The notes under the pieces: model-generated
Told to the model about the DNA's origin: nothing
Database searches by the model: none
Seen by the model: only the letters and a program-made list of their open reading frames with translations
DNA from: Pseudomonadota bacterium
GTDB lineage: Bacteria; Desulfobacterota; Desulfobulbia; Desulfobulbales; DAOVYS01
Direction of reading: 5' to 3'
DNA: 5,022 bases
Assembly (NCBI GenBank): GCA_030635485.1
Contig: DAOVYS010000210.1
Span: 1-5,022 of the forward strand
Translations under genes and position numbers: made by a program
Shown here: positions 1 through 5,022 of the stretch, in pieces
Position numbering within the stretch: the first letter of the stretch is position 1
Layout: each line of letters starts with the position of its first letter

Positions 1-9
1 ATATTTACG

Positions 10-1794
10 TCAAGATTCCCAGTCCGGTCTTAAAAAGAGTTCAGTTAATTGTTTACGCGCAACCGAGGCCGGCGCTTCGGCAAGCGGACAGGCCGCTTTC
101 TGGGTCTTTGGAAATGCGATCACGTCACGGATTGTATTCCGGCCGGCTATAATCATCATCAACCTGTCCAGGCCAAAGGCGATCCCTCCGTGGGGCGGCG
201 CTCCCAACTCCAGGGCCTGGAGAAGAAAATCGAATTTGTCCGCTGCCTCCGCCTCATCGATTCCAAGGGCGGAAAAAACCTTTTCCTGCACTGCCTTCTG
301 GTGGATACGGATACTTCCTCCGCCGATCTCGGTTCCATTTAACACCAGATCATAGGCCCTGCTCCTGACCTTGCCCGGTTCGGATTCAAGCAGATCAAGA
401 TCATCCTCGTTAAGCGCTGTAAATGGATGATGAACCGCTGTATAACGCTTTGCATCATTGTCATATTCCAGAAGCGGAAAATCGGTGATCCAGAGAAAAT
501 CATAGGTGCCTGCCTCAAGCAGATTAAGGCGCCGTGCCAGTTCCAGCCGCAATTCCGATAATGCCTGATGAACGATTGCAGGTTGATCCGCAACAAAAAA
601 GAGGAGATCTCCAGGCTCAGCCCCCAGGATTTTGGACATATTGTCCCGTTCTTGGTCTGTGAAGAACTTGGCAATCGGCGACTGCCATTCTCCTTCCGGC
701 TTGATCTTGACCCATGCAAGCCCCTTGGCGCCGAACGGAGCAACAAATTCCGTCAAATTATCAAGCTCCTTGCGGGAAAATGTGGCACACCCTTTTGCGT
801 TAATACTCTTAACAAGACCGCCCTTTTCCACCACACTCCTGAACACCTTGAAGCCGCAGTCTTTAACCACTTCGGTCAGGCTGATAAGTTCCAGTCCAAA
901 CCTTGTGTCCGGCTTGTCTGTGCCGAAACGTTCCAAGGCCTCCCTGTAACTCATTACCGCAAACGGAGGCGCAAGATCAAGGCCGAGTGTCGCCTTAAAC
1001 AGACTGACCATCAGCCCTTCGGCAATATGGAAGATATCCTCTTCCCGCACAAAAGAAAGCTCCATGTCGATCTGTGTGAATTCAGGCTGCCTGTCCGCCC
1101 GGAGGTCTTCGTCCCGGAAACATTTCACAATCTGAAAATACCGGTCCATGCCGGCCACCATGAGGAGCTGCTTAAAGAGCTGTGGCGATTGAGGCAGAGC
1201 ATAAAACTTGCCCGGATTCACCCGGCTCGGAACCAAATAATCGCGAGCCCCTTCCGGCGTGGACCTAGTCAGGACCGGCGTCTCGATTTCCAAAAAATTC
1301 TCATTGCTCAAAAAGGAACGGATCGCCTGTGCCGCCTTATGCCTTAAAACCAGATTTTCCGCCATGCCCGGCCGCCTCAGATCCATGTAACGGTACTTGA
1401 GCCGGAGATTCTCCGACACAGCCACATCTTCATCAAGCGGAAACGGCGGGGTCTTGCTCATGTTAAGAATGCGCAGCTCATCCACAAGAACCTCTATCTC
1501 TCCGGTCTTGAGATTCGGATTCGTCATGCCCTCGGGCCGCTGTTCCACCCTGCCCCTAACCGCAAGCACCCACTCACTTCGAAGATCATGCGCCTTTTCA
1601 TGGACCTTTGCATTTAGTTCAGGGTTAAAAACAACCTGGGTAATACCCCAGCGGTCCCTGAGATCGATAAAAATGACCCCGCCGTGATCACGGCGCCGCA
1701 GCACCCAGCCCATAAGGGTAACTTCCTCTCCTGCATTGATTGCACCAAGTGCATCACATTTATGACTACGCCTAAGTTCCCCCATGGATTCCAT
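10..1794 (-). CDS. aspS: Aspartyl-tRNA synthetase, bacterial type, probably non-discriminating (Asp/Asn)
   Basis: This class IIb enzyme attaches aspartate to tRNA-Asp in the cytoplasm. The 594-residue length is normal for the bacterial form. An N-terminal OB-fold anticodon-binding domain (about 22-110) includes GWVLRRRDHGG. The catalytic core follows, with motif 1 around 152-190, the flipping-loop segment STPEGARDYLVPSR at 178-191, motif 2 with FRDEDLRADRQPEF at 226-239, and motif 3 with GIAFGLDRL at 537-545 (Arg544). The bacterial GAD-type insertion lies at about 290-420. His37 and Gly89 replace the Leu and Lys of E. coli AspRS, a pattern linked in Pseudomonas aeruginosa to charging both tRNA-Asp and tRNA-Asn; dual specificity here is inferred. 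The ATG at 1794 is preferred over the ATG at 1785 because AAAGGAG lies 9 nt upstream of it. The gene follows hisS after about 100 nt on the same strand, so co-transcription is likely. No frameshift or missing motif is seen. Confidence 0.98.
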   Translation of the reverse strand: MESMGELRRSHKCDALGAINAGEEVTLMGWVLRRRDHGGVIFIDLRDRWGITQVVFNPELNAKVHEKAHDLRSEWVLAVRGRVEQRPEGMTNPNLKTGEIEVLVDELRILNMSKTPPFPLDEDVAVSENLRLKYRYMDLRRPGMAENLVLRHKAAQAIRSFLSNENFLEIETPVLTRSTPEGARDYLVPSRVNPGKFYALPQSPQLFKQLLMVAGMDRYFQIVKCFRDEDLRADRQPEFTQIDMELSFVREEDIFHIAEGLMVSLFKATLGLDLAPPFAVMSYREALERFGTDKPDTRFGLELISLTEVVKDCGFKVFRSVVEKGGLVKSINAKGCATFSRKELDNLTEFVAPFGAKGLAWVKIKPEGEWQSPIAKFFTDQERDNMSKILGAEPGDLLFFVADQPAIVHQALSELRLELARRLNLLEAGTYDFLWITDFPLLEYDNDAKRYTAVHHPFTALNEDDLDLLESEPGKVRSRAYDLVLNGTEIGGGSIRIHQKAVQEKVFSALGIDEAEAADKFDFLLQALELGAPPHGGIAFGLDRLMMIIAGRNTIRDVIAFPKTQKAACPLAEAPASVARKQLTELFLRPDWES

Positions 1795-1803
1795 AGGATT
1801 GCG

Positions 1804-1810
1804 CTCCTTT
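1804..1810 (-). promoter_or_regulatory. Shine-Dalgarno sequence of aspS
   Basis: AAAGGAG on the minus strand lies 9 nt before the ATG at 1794. It would be 18 nt from the next in-frame ATG (1785), so it decides the start in favour of 1794. It lies just beyond the intergenic palindrome, so a hairpin forming there would leave the site exposed. Confidence 0.75.
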
Positions 1811-1829
1811 AAACCAGCATTAGAAATTT

Positions 1830-1862
1830 TGTTGAGTTGCGCTTCGCTTAACCCAACCTACA
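1830..1862. repeat. GTTGGGTT-type interspersed palindromic repeat between hisS and aspS
   Basis: Read on the minus strand, the segment begins TGTAGGTTGGGTTAAGCG and ends GCGCAACTCAACA. The arms GTTGGGTT and AACTCAAC form an 8-bp stem with a single G-T position, around an 11-nt centre that contains a smaller GC-GAA-GC hairpin. From general knowledge, very similar GTAGGTTGGGTT...AACCCAAC palindromes are scattered in intergenic regions of many proteobacteria and cyanobacteria; I could not search for other copies. On the minus strand the hairpin is followed by AAAATTTC rather than a T-run, and the T8 tract lies before it. It therefore does not look like an intrinsic terminator. It would sit in the hisS-aspS transcript. 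Confidence 0.7.
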
Positions 1863-1894
1863 AAAAAAACAATATTTCAACAGATTAAACTGAA

Positions 1895-3166
1895 CTAACT
1901 GGATATCATCTCAACCATTTTCCCTGTCCATTCGTCTAAATCGCCCGGCAGGGAGACCGAAGCCTGATCACGGCTCTCCATGTTCCGCAGGGTGCCCTCC
2001 CCTTTTTCCAGCTCGTCATCGCCAATAATGAGCGTATAACGGGAATTCAGGCGGCCAGCCTGTTTCATCTGGCTTTTAAGACTGCGCCCCTCGTGGTCCA
2101 TTGCAACCTGAAGTCCATTCACCCGAAGTCCGTGCACCATCTTGAACGCCGTTTCCTGGGCCGCTTTCCCCAATGCGGCCACAAAGAGATCAATGGACGT
2201 TGCACCCGCCTCTTTTTGCTGTTGACTCATGAGCAGCACCAGCCGTTCCATGCCCATGGCAAAACCGATGCCCGGGATATCAGGTCCGCCAAGGTCCTTT
2301 ATCAGTCCGTCATAGCGCCCGCCGGCTCCCACCGCACTCTGGGAGCCCAGCGCATCCGTAACAAGCTCAAAGGTGGTGCGTGTGTAATAGTCGAGTCCGC
2401 GCACCATGAAGGGGTTGACCAGATACGGAATATCAAGGAGTTTCAATCCGTTTTCCATGTCCGCGAAATGATCCCTGCATTGATCACACAGGTGGTCTAA
2501 AATGAGCGGGGCCTTGTCGAACAGCGACCGGCAATTCTCATTTTTACAGTCCAGGACACGGAGCGGATTTGTATGACGCCGCCGTTCGCAGTCAGGACAG
2601 AGACGGCCGGAGCACTCTTTAAGAAACTCTACCAGACGGTTGTTAAACAAAGGCCTGCAGCTCCGGCACCCCAGTGAATTGATCTCAAGGCTTACGGAGA
2701 GGCCCAGTTCATTGAGAAGAAGGTGGGCCATAGCAATGACCTCGGCATCTACCTTTGGATTTTCAGAACCAACCACCTCCACACTCATCTGATGAAACTG
2801 CCTCAAGCGCCCCTTTTGCGGCCGTTCGTGTCTAAACATGGGACCCATGGTATAAAGCCGCTGAACAGGACGCTGGACGTGAAGGCCGTGTTCTATGAAC
2901 GCCCTCAGTAGGGATGCTGTTCCTTCCGGCCGCATGGTGATTAACGCGCCGTTCCGGTCCTCAAATGTGTACATCTCCTTTTCCACAATATCAGTGGCCT
3001 CGCCGATGGAACGCGAAAAGAGTTCCGTCTTTTCAAGAATCGGTACCTTGATCTCGGAAAAACCAAACCGGTGAAAGATATCGCGGGCAATCCGTTCAAC
3101 CATCTGCCAGGTCCGCACCTCATCCGGCAAAATATCTTTAAAGCCTTTCAAGGCCTTTACACTCAA
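1895..3166 (-). CDS. hisS: Histidyl-tRNA synthetase
   Basis: This class IIa enzyme charges tRNA-His with histidine in the cytoplasm. Residues are counted from the TTG at 3214; subtract 16 for the start given here. The family start KGFKDILPDE is at 23-32. Motif 2 includes FRHERPQKGRLRQFHQ (127-142). The histidine-specific loops are GLDYYTRTTFE (273-283) and SAVGAGGRYDG (293-303), and motif 3 is GIGFAMGMERL (315-325). The C-terminal anticodon-binding domain covers about 340-435. The insertion at 183-246 carries paired cysteines (183/186, 206/209, 223/228, 243/246), a known HisRS variant that may bind metal. Three in-frame starts exist: TTG 3214, ATG 3193 and TTG 3166. I chose TTG 3166 because GAGGA lies 7 nt upstream and the resulting 423 residues match the family (E. 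coli 424). The ATG has no visible Shine-Dalgarno but remains possible. aspS lies downstream. Confidence 0.97.
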   Translation of the reverse strand: MSVKALKGFKDILPDEVRTWQMVERIARDIFHRFGFSEIKVPILEKTELFSRSIGEATDIVEKEMYTFEDRNGALITMRPEGTASLLRAFIEHGLHVQRPVQRLYTMGPMFRHERPQKGRLRQFHQMSVEVVGSENPKVDAEVIAMAHLLLNELGLSVSLEINSLGCRSCRPLFNNRLVEFLKECSGRLCPDCERRRHTNPLRVLDCKNENCRSLFDKAPLILDHLCDQCRDHFADMENGLKLLDIPYLVNPFMVRGLDYYTRTTFELVTDALGSQSAVGAGGRYDGLIKDLGGPDIPGIGFAMGMERLVLLMSQQQKEAGATSIDLFVAALGKAAQETAFKMVHGLRVNGLQVAMDHEGRSLKSQMKQAGRLNSRYTLIIGDDELEKGEGTLRNMESRDQASVSLPGDLDEWTGKMVEMISS

Positions 3167-3173
3167 ATCAGTA

Positions 3174-3178
3174 TCCTC
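3174..3178 (-). promoter_or_regulatory. Probable Shine-Dalgarno sequence for the TTG start of hisS
   Basis: GAGGA on the minus strand is separated by 7 nt (TACTGAT) from the TTG at 3166. Neither the ATG at 3193 nor the TTG at 3214 has a comparably placed purine-rich site; AAGGGG lies 15 nt before TTG 3214, which is too far. This supports the shorter HisRS, which begins right at the conserved family N-terminus. Confidence 0.5.
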
Positions 3179-3305
3179 ATCATACCGGCTCATCGCCGGA
3201 ACATGGTTAAGCAAATCTGATTTACCGGCCCCTTACCAGGCATATCCATTACAATGGGCCGACAATCACAAAAACTATTCAATTTATCCAAGCGGAAACG
3301 AAAAG

Positions 3306-4145
3306 TCAAGACGAACCCGTCGCTTTCAGCCCGGCTATCTCCAGAAAATAGGCCCCTTCTTCAGCTCTTCCGTGTTTTATGCAGCCGTTTCCGTAAATCA
3401 GACATTTCTTGACCAGTTCTTCCTGTGCAAGCCCGGCCTGTCCAGGGTCAAGTTTTCCTGACTCCAGGATCTTTATAATAGATCCTATCCTGAATCTATC
3501 CATGCCTGTCCGGTAACGAAACGAGACTTGGTCTTCACGCCCCCCTTGCTTAAAGGTCAAAGTCCTGTCGATCAGCAGAAAATTATGGCCAATGGAGGCC
3601 CTGAGCCATAAATCATAGTCTTCGCAGCACTTAAGTGTCTCATCAAAGAGTCCTATCCGGTCAAACAGCTCTTTTCGAGCCATAACGGTAGACATGCCCA
3701 CCGCGCACAGCTCAAGGCATCTTGCAAAGATATATCCGCTTGATTTATGGTGCTTCTTCTTCTGGTTCAACAATCGTCCCCGCCTGTACCATATCTCTTC
3801 CGTATGGGAGATCAGAAAGGATGGGGCCCGAACCATGGCCTCTGTCTGTATCTCCAGTTTTCTCCTGTCAAACCAGTCATCAGAATCAAGAAACGCGATC
3901 AGATCGTGGCAGGCCACCTTTATTCCGGTGTTCCTGGCCGCGGCAGGACCGCGGTTTTCCTGTCTGATGCAGACTATCTCTTCCCCGTAACCGGCCAGAA
4001 TTTCTTGGGTATTATCGGTTGAACCGTCGTCCACCACAATGAGTTCAAAATTCCCATACGTCTGCCCAAGAACCGAATCAATGGCCTTTTTTACAAACTG
4101 TTCCCGATTGTAAGTGGGAATTATAACGGTTACAGGTTGCGACAT
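3306..4145 (-). CDS. Glycosyltransferase family 2 (GT-A fold)
   Basis: This is a predicted cytoplasmic or membrane-associated inverting glycosyltransferase that uses a nucleotide-sugar donor; donor and acceptor cannot be told from sequence. The 279 residues open with the GT2 signature VTVIIPTYNRE (5-15), then VVDDGSTDNT (37-46), the NRGPAAARNTG segment (64-74), the metal-binding DXD region FLDSDDWF (85-92), and a likely catalytic base in CCEDYDLWLR (173-182). The tail carries KQGGREDQVS and GMDRFRI (about 199-220), a pattern I associate with a GT2 subgroup of small stand-alone proteins. I see no transmembrane segment or signal peptide. ATG 4145 is the only ATG start near the conserved N-terminus, and an in-frame stop lies a short way upstream. 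It lacks an obvious Shine-Dalgarno. hisS follows on the same strand after about 140 nt. No other envelope or polysaccharide gene is in view, so the pathway is unknown. Confidence 0.93.
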   Translation of the reverse strand: MSQPVTVIIPTYNREQFVKKAIDSVLGQTYGNFELIVVDDGSTDNTQEILAGYGEEIVCIRQENRGPAAARNTGIKVACHDLIAFLDSDDWFDRRKLEIQTEAMVRAPSFLISHTEEIWYRRGRLLNQKKKHHKSSGYIFARCLELCAVGMSTVMARKELFDRIGLFDETLKCCEDYDLWLRASIGHNFLLIDRTLTFKQGGREDQVSFRYRTGMDRFRIGSIIKILESGKLDPGQAGLAQEELVKKCLIYGNGCIKHGRAEEGAYFLEIAGLKATGSS

Positions 4146-4253
4146 TTTGGGGATTACGGGTTCCGGGTTGATTAATTAGGGCGGCAAGCAGGTTGATCGC
4201 AACTGATCGTCTTCCTACTGGAGTGCTGCTGAATAGTTATCTCCAGGTTTCAT

Positions 4254-4761
4254 TTAAAACCCTCCGACCCTGAGTGTACTCTGAATCTGGTCACGCCAGT
4301 TGCCAGGGACACCAACTTCGTCGGCATAATCCCGCCAGTGCAACACCGTTCTCCGGACTTCTTCGACAATGGCCTCAGCGCGCCCGCGTTTCATCGAGGC
4401 AGTTTTTGCGCATGCTTTAAAATCTTCCAGTGTGAAATCGTCACGTTTGCCGGTCATTGTCATCTGATGGCTTGCCGTCCATGCGCCGGAAGGATTGAAG
4501 CTGTAAGTCATGTCAAAGGCGGGTGAGAGCGACCATGCGCCTGTTTTATCCATCAAAAATGCGATATTTTTGACATGATCATCATGATTGCGGGCCATGA
4601 TGTTGAACACCATGCGGCGAAATTGTTCTTCAACTACGTTCATTGGCAAGCCAAGCTGTCGAATTACCATTAGAGACTGCTCATAGGAATATGGGCGCAA
4701 ACTCCAGCGCACCCACCATACCACGCGTGCCGGTATAGCAAAGGCGCTCAACTCCATTGAA
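4254..4761 (-). pseudogene. hipA: Remnant of a HipA-family toxin kinase gene (internal deletion plus frame change)
   Basis: HipA kinases are toxins of type II toxin-antitoxin pairs; E. coli HipA phosphorylates glutamyl-tRNA synthetase. The frame from ATG 4757 gives 167 residues against about 410-440 for intact HipA. From PYSYEQSLMVIRQLGLP (22-38) onward it matches the kinase C-lobe: the catalytic loop RNHDDHVKN (56-64, Asp59, Asn64), the metal-binding Asp in SPAFDMTYS (78-86, Asp82), then GKRDDFTLEDF. The first 21 residues look like nonsense, but the next frame over 4755-4693 reads GVERLCYTGTRGMVGALEFA, the HipA N-terminal domain signature, and then reaches TGA at 4681-4683. Two HipA pieces are thus joined out of frame near 4690-4697, and the roughly 150-200 residues between them, including the nucleotide-binding N-lobe, are missing. 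The beginning of the gene is also absent: sequence beyond about 4761 is repeat. A partner hipB is not in the window. Kinase activity is not expected. Confidence 0.85.
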
Positions 4762-4763
4762 CG

Positions 4764-4821
4764 ATTCCGGGCTCCGGAATTGAGGGGTCAAGTCTGCTGT
4801 TGACTTTTAGGGAATTCCGGA
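4764..4821. repeat. Nested ATTCCGG palindromes around the left element end
   Basis: ATTCCGG at 4764-4770 and CCGGAAT at 4774-4780 form a perfect 7-bp stem with a 3-nt loop (GCT). TCCGGAATT (4773-4781) is also a perfect inverted copy of AATTCCGGA (4813-4821), and this pair encloses the left 27-bp arm of the adjoining element. The middle copy can therefore pair with either neighbour. The cluster lies exactly where HipA homology stops. Confidence 0.7.
4781..4807 (+). repeat. Left 27-bp inverted repeat
   Basis: Perfect reverse complement of 4994-5020. It carries an internal mini-stem GTCAA (4787-4791) with TTGAC (4800-4804). The match stops at both edges: position 4780 does not pair with 5021, and 4808 does not pair with 4993. 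Confidence 0.9.
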
Positions 4822-4841
4822 TCATATCAAAAAGCTGGTAT

Positions 4842-4859
4842 GCACCTTCTATAAAGTGC
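4842..4859. repeat. Small hairpin inside the element
   Basis: GCACCTT (4842-4848) pairs with AAAGTGC (4853-4859) with one mismatch, around the loop CTAT. It has no adjacent T-run on either strand, so it is not a terminator. Confidence 0.5.
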
Positions 4860-4874
4860 CAAGTTCTGCATTTA

Positions 4875-4899
4875 TTGTTTCCAGAAAAAAGAGAAACAA
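4875..4899. repeat. Second small hairpin inside the element
   Basis: TTGTTTC (4875-4881) and GAAACAA (4893-4899) are perfect inverted copies around an 11-nt A-rich loop. TTTTTT appears about 8 nt later on the plus strand, but the stem is A/T-rich and the spacing is long, so a terminator role is doubtful. Confidence 0.5.
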
Positions 4900-4933
4900 G
4901 CAATAGGTTTTTTATATTATATTTTAGTGAGTT

Positions 4934-4982
4934 TTTGGGTATGTAAGGCAGAGTCTTTGGGTATGCATTTCCAGGCAGAGCC
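4934..4982. repeat. Imperfect tandem duplication with TTTGGGTATG and AGGCAGAG blocks
   Basis: TTTGGGTATG occurs at 4934-4943 and 4956-4965. AGGCAGAG occurs at 4946-4953 and 4973-4980. The two blocks keep the same order in both units; the spacer is 2 nt in the first and 7 nt in the second. This suggests a local duplication followed by a small insertion or deletion. Confidence 0.6.
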
Positions 4983-4993
4983 TGGGAACGAGG
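4965..4993. repeat. CCAGGC-AGA-GCCTGG interspersed palindrome
   Basis: TTTCCAGGC (4968-4976) and GCCTGGGAA (4980-4988) form a 9-bp stem with one T-G position and an AGA loop, flanked by GCA and CGAGG. It closely resembles the GCATTCCCAGGC...GCCTGGGAACGAG intergenic repeat that I know from many proteobacterial and cyanobacterial genomes. Other copies could not be searched for here. It sits directly against the right 27-bp arm of the element. Confidence 0.65.
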
Positions 4994-5020
4994 AAAGTCA
5001 ACAGCAGACTTGACCCCTCA
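4994..5020 (-). repeat. Right 27-bp inverted repeat
   Basis: Perfect reverse complement of 4781-4807. It begins AAAGTCAACAGCAG and ends TTGACCCCTCA, two bases before the window edge. Confidence 0.9.
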
Positions 5021-5022
5021 TC

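Larger units (their letters stand above)
4781..5020. mobile_element. Putative MITE-like or REP-pair element bounded by 27-bp perfect inverted repeats
   Basis: The arm at 4781-4807 begins TGAGGGGTCAAGTCTGC and ends GTTGACTTT. Its exact reverse complement lies at 4994-5020, which gives a 240-bp element. Each arm also contains GTCAA and TTGAC separated by 8 nt, so it can fold by itself like a REP unit. The interior is AT-rich, holds further small hairpins and has no credible coding sequence. The ends recall the GGGGTCA...TTGAC motifs I associate with REP-associated IS200-like transposases; that link is an inference from memory. No transposase is present, so the element would be non-autonomous. 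Target duplication cannot be judged, because only two bases follow the right arm. It abuts the broken end of the hipA remnant. Confidence 0.65.

Noticed and set aside
339..746. Second minus-strand frame overlapping aspS
   Set aside because: It is an alternative frame inside the intact aspS gene, and the AspRS frame runs uninterrupted through it.
568..1347. Long open frame on the plus strand (259 codons) opposite aspS
   Set aside because: It lies wholly antisense to conserved AspRS sequence, its translation has no recognisable motif, and it is best explained as a shadow of the aspS codon pattern. The other plus-strand frames opposite aspS, hisS and the glycosyltransferase are rejected for the same reason.
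1862..1870. Intrinsic terminator after hisS based on the T8 tract on the minus strand
   Set aside because: The T-run precedes the palindrome rather than following it, and I found no solid GC-rich stem just upstream of the T-run.
3167..3305. Promoter or terminator between the glycosyltransferase and hisS
   Set aside because: Candidate hexamers are poor at any accepted spacing and no stem with a T-run is present. Apart from the possible hisS leader and ribosome site, I see nothing in it.
3301..3312. AAAAGTCAAGAC at the end of the glycosyltransferase gene, resembling the 27-bp arm
   Set aside because: Only a short stretch is similar, the GGGGTCA side is missing and it overlaps coding sequence, so chance similarity is the simpler explanation.
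4146..4253. Sigma70-type promoter for the glycosyltransferase (TTGCGA followed by TAATTA)
   Set aside because: The -35 matches four of six positions but the -10 only about two of six, which is too weak to report as a feature. Nothing else structured was seen in this 108-base gap.
4255..4757. Functional short HipA-like protein starting at ATG 4757
   Set aside because: The first 21 residues are out-of-frame HipA N-domain sequence, the nucleotide-binding N-lobe is absent, and no ribosome binding site is evident. It is treated as a pseudogene.
4781..5020. CRISPR array or tRNA/rRNA gene in the repeat-rich right end
   Set aside because: There are only two long repeat copies, in inverted orientation, with no regular direct repeat-spacer pattern and no cloverleaf-like arrangement.

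Overview
The window looks like an ordinary stretch of a bacterial chromosome with a decayed right edge. All recognisable genes are on the minus strand, so transcription runs from high to low coordinates: hipA remnant, family 2 glycosyltransferase, hisS, aspS. Adjacent hisS-aspS is a common order in Desulfobacterota (the former deltaproteobacteria) and in Firmicutes. The roughly balanced base composition, the cysteine-rich HisRS insertion and the interspersed palindromic repeats suggest a deltaproteobacterium-like organism. This taxonomic reading is an inference.

Left part (10-3166): complete genes for aspartyl-tRNA synthetase and histidyl-tRNA synthetase, probably co-transcribed. The roughly 100-nt gap between them carries a GGTTGGGTT-type palindromic repeat, followed on the minus strand by a clear aspS ribosome binding site. 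AspRS carries His37 and Gly89 where E. coli AspRS has Leu and Lys. This pattern is associated with non-discriminating AspRS, which also charges tRNA-Asn for GatCAB amidation. The hisS start is ambiguous; a TTG at 3166 with a good Shine-Dalgarno fits the family best.

Middle (3306-4145): one stand-alone GT-A fold glycosyltransferase with no other envelope gene in view.

Right part (4254-5022): a broken hipA toxin-kinase gene. The C-terminal kinase half is intact as a reading frame, but it is joined in a different frame to a short N-terminal HipA fragment, and the middle of the protein is missing. Next to it is a 240-bp element (4781-5020) bounded by a perfect 27-bp inverted repeat. The element contains several smaller hairpins and a CCAGGC-type interspersed palindrome, so it looks like a non-autonomous MITE-like or REP-pair element. 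I see no convincing new multi-gene system here. The most interesting items are the hipA fossil with its adjoining element and the predicted tRNA-charging specificity of AspRS.
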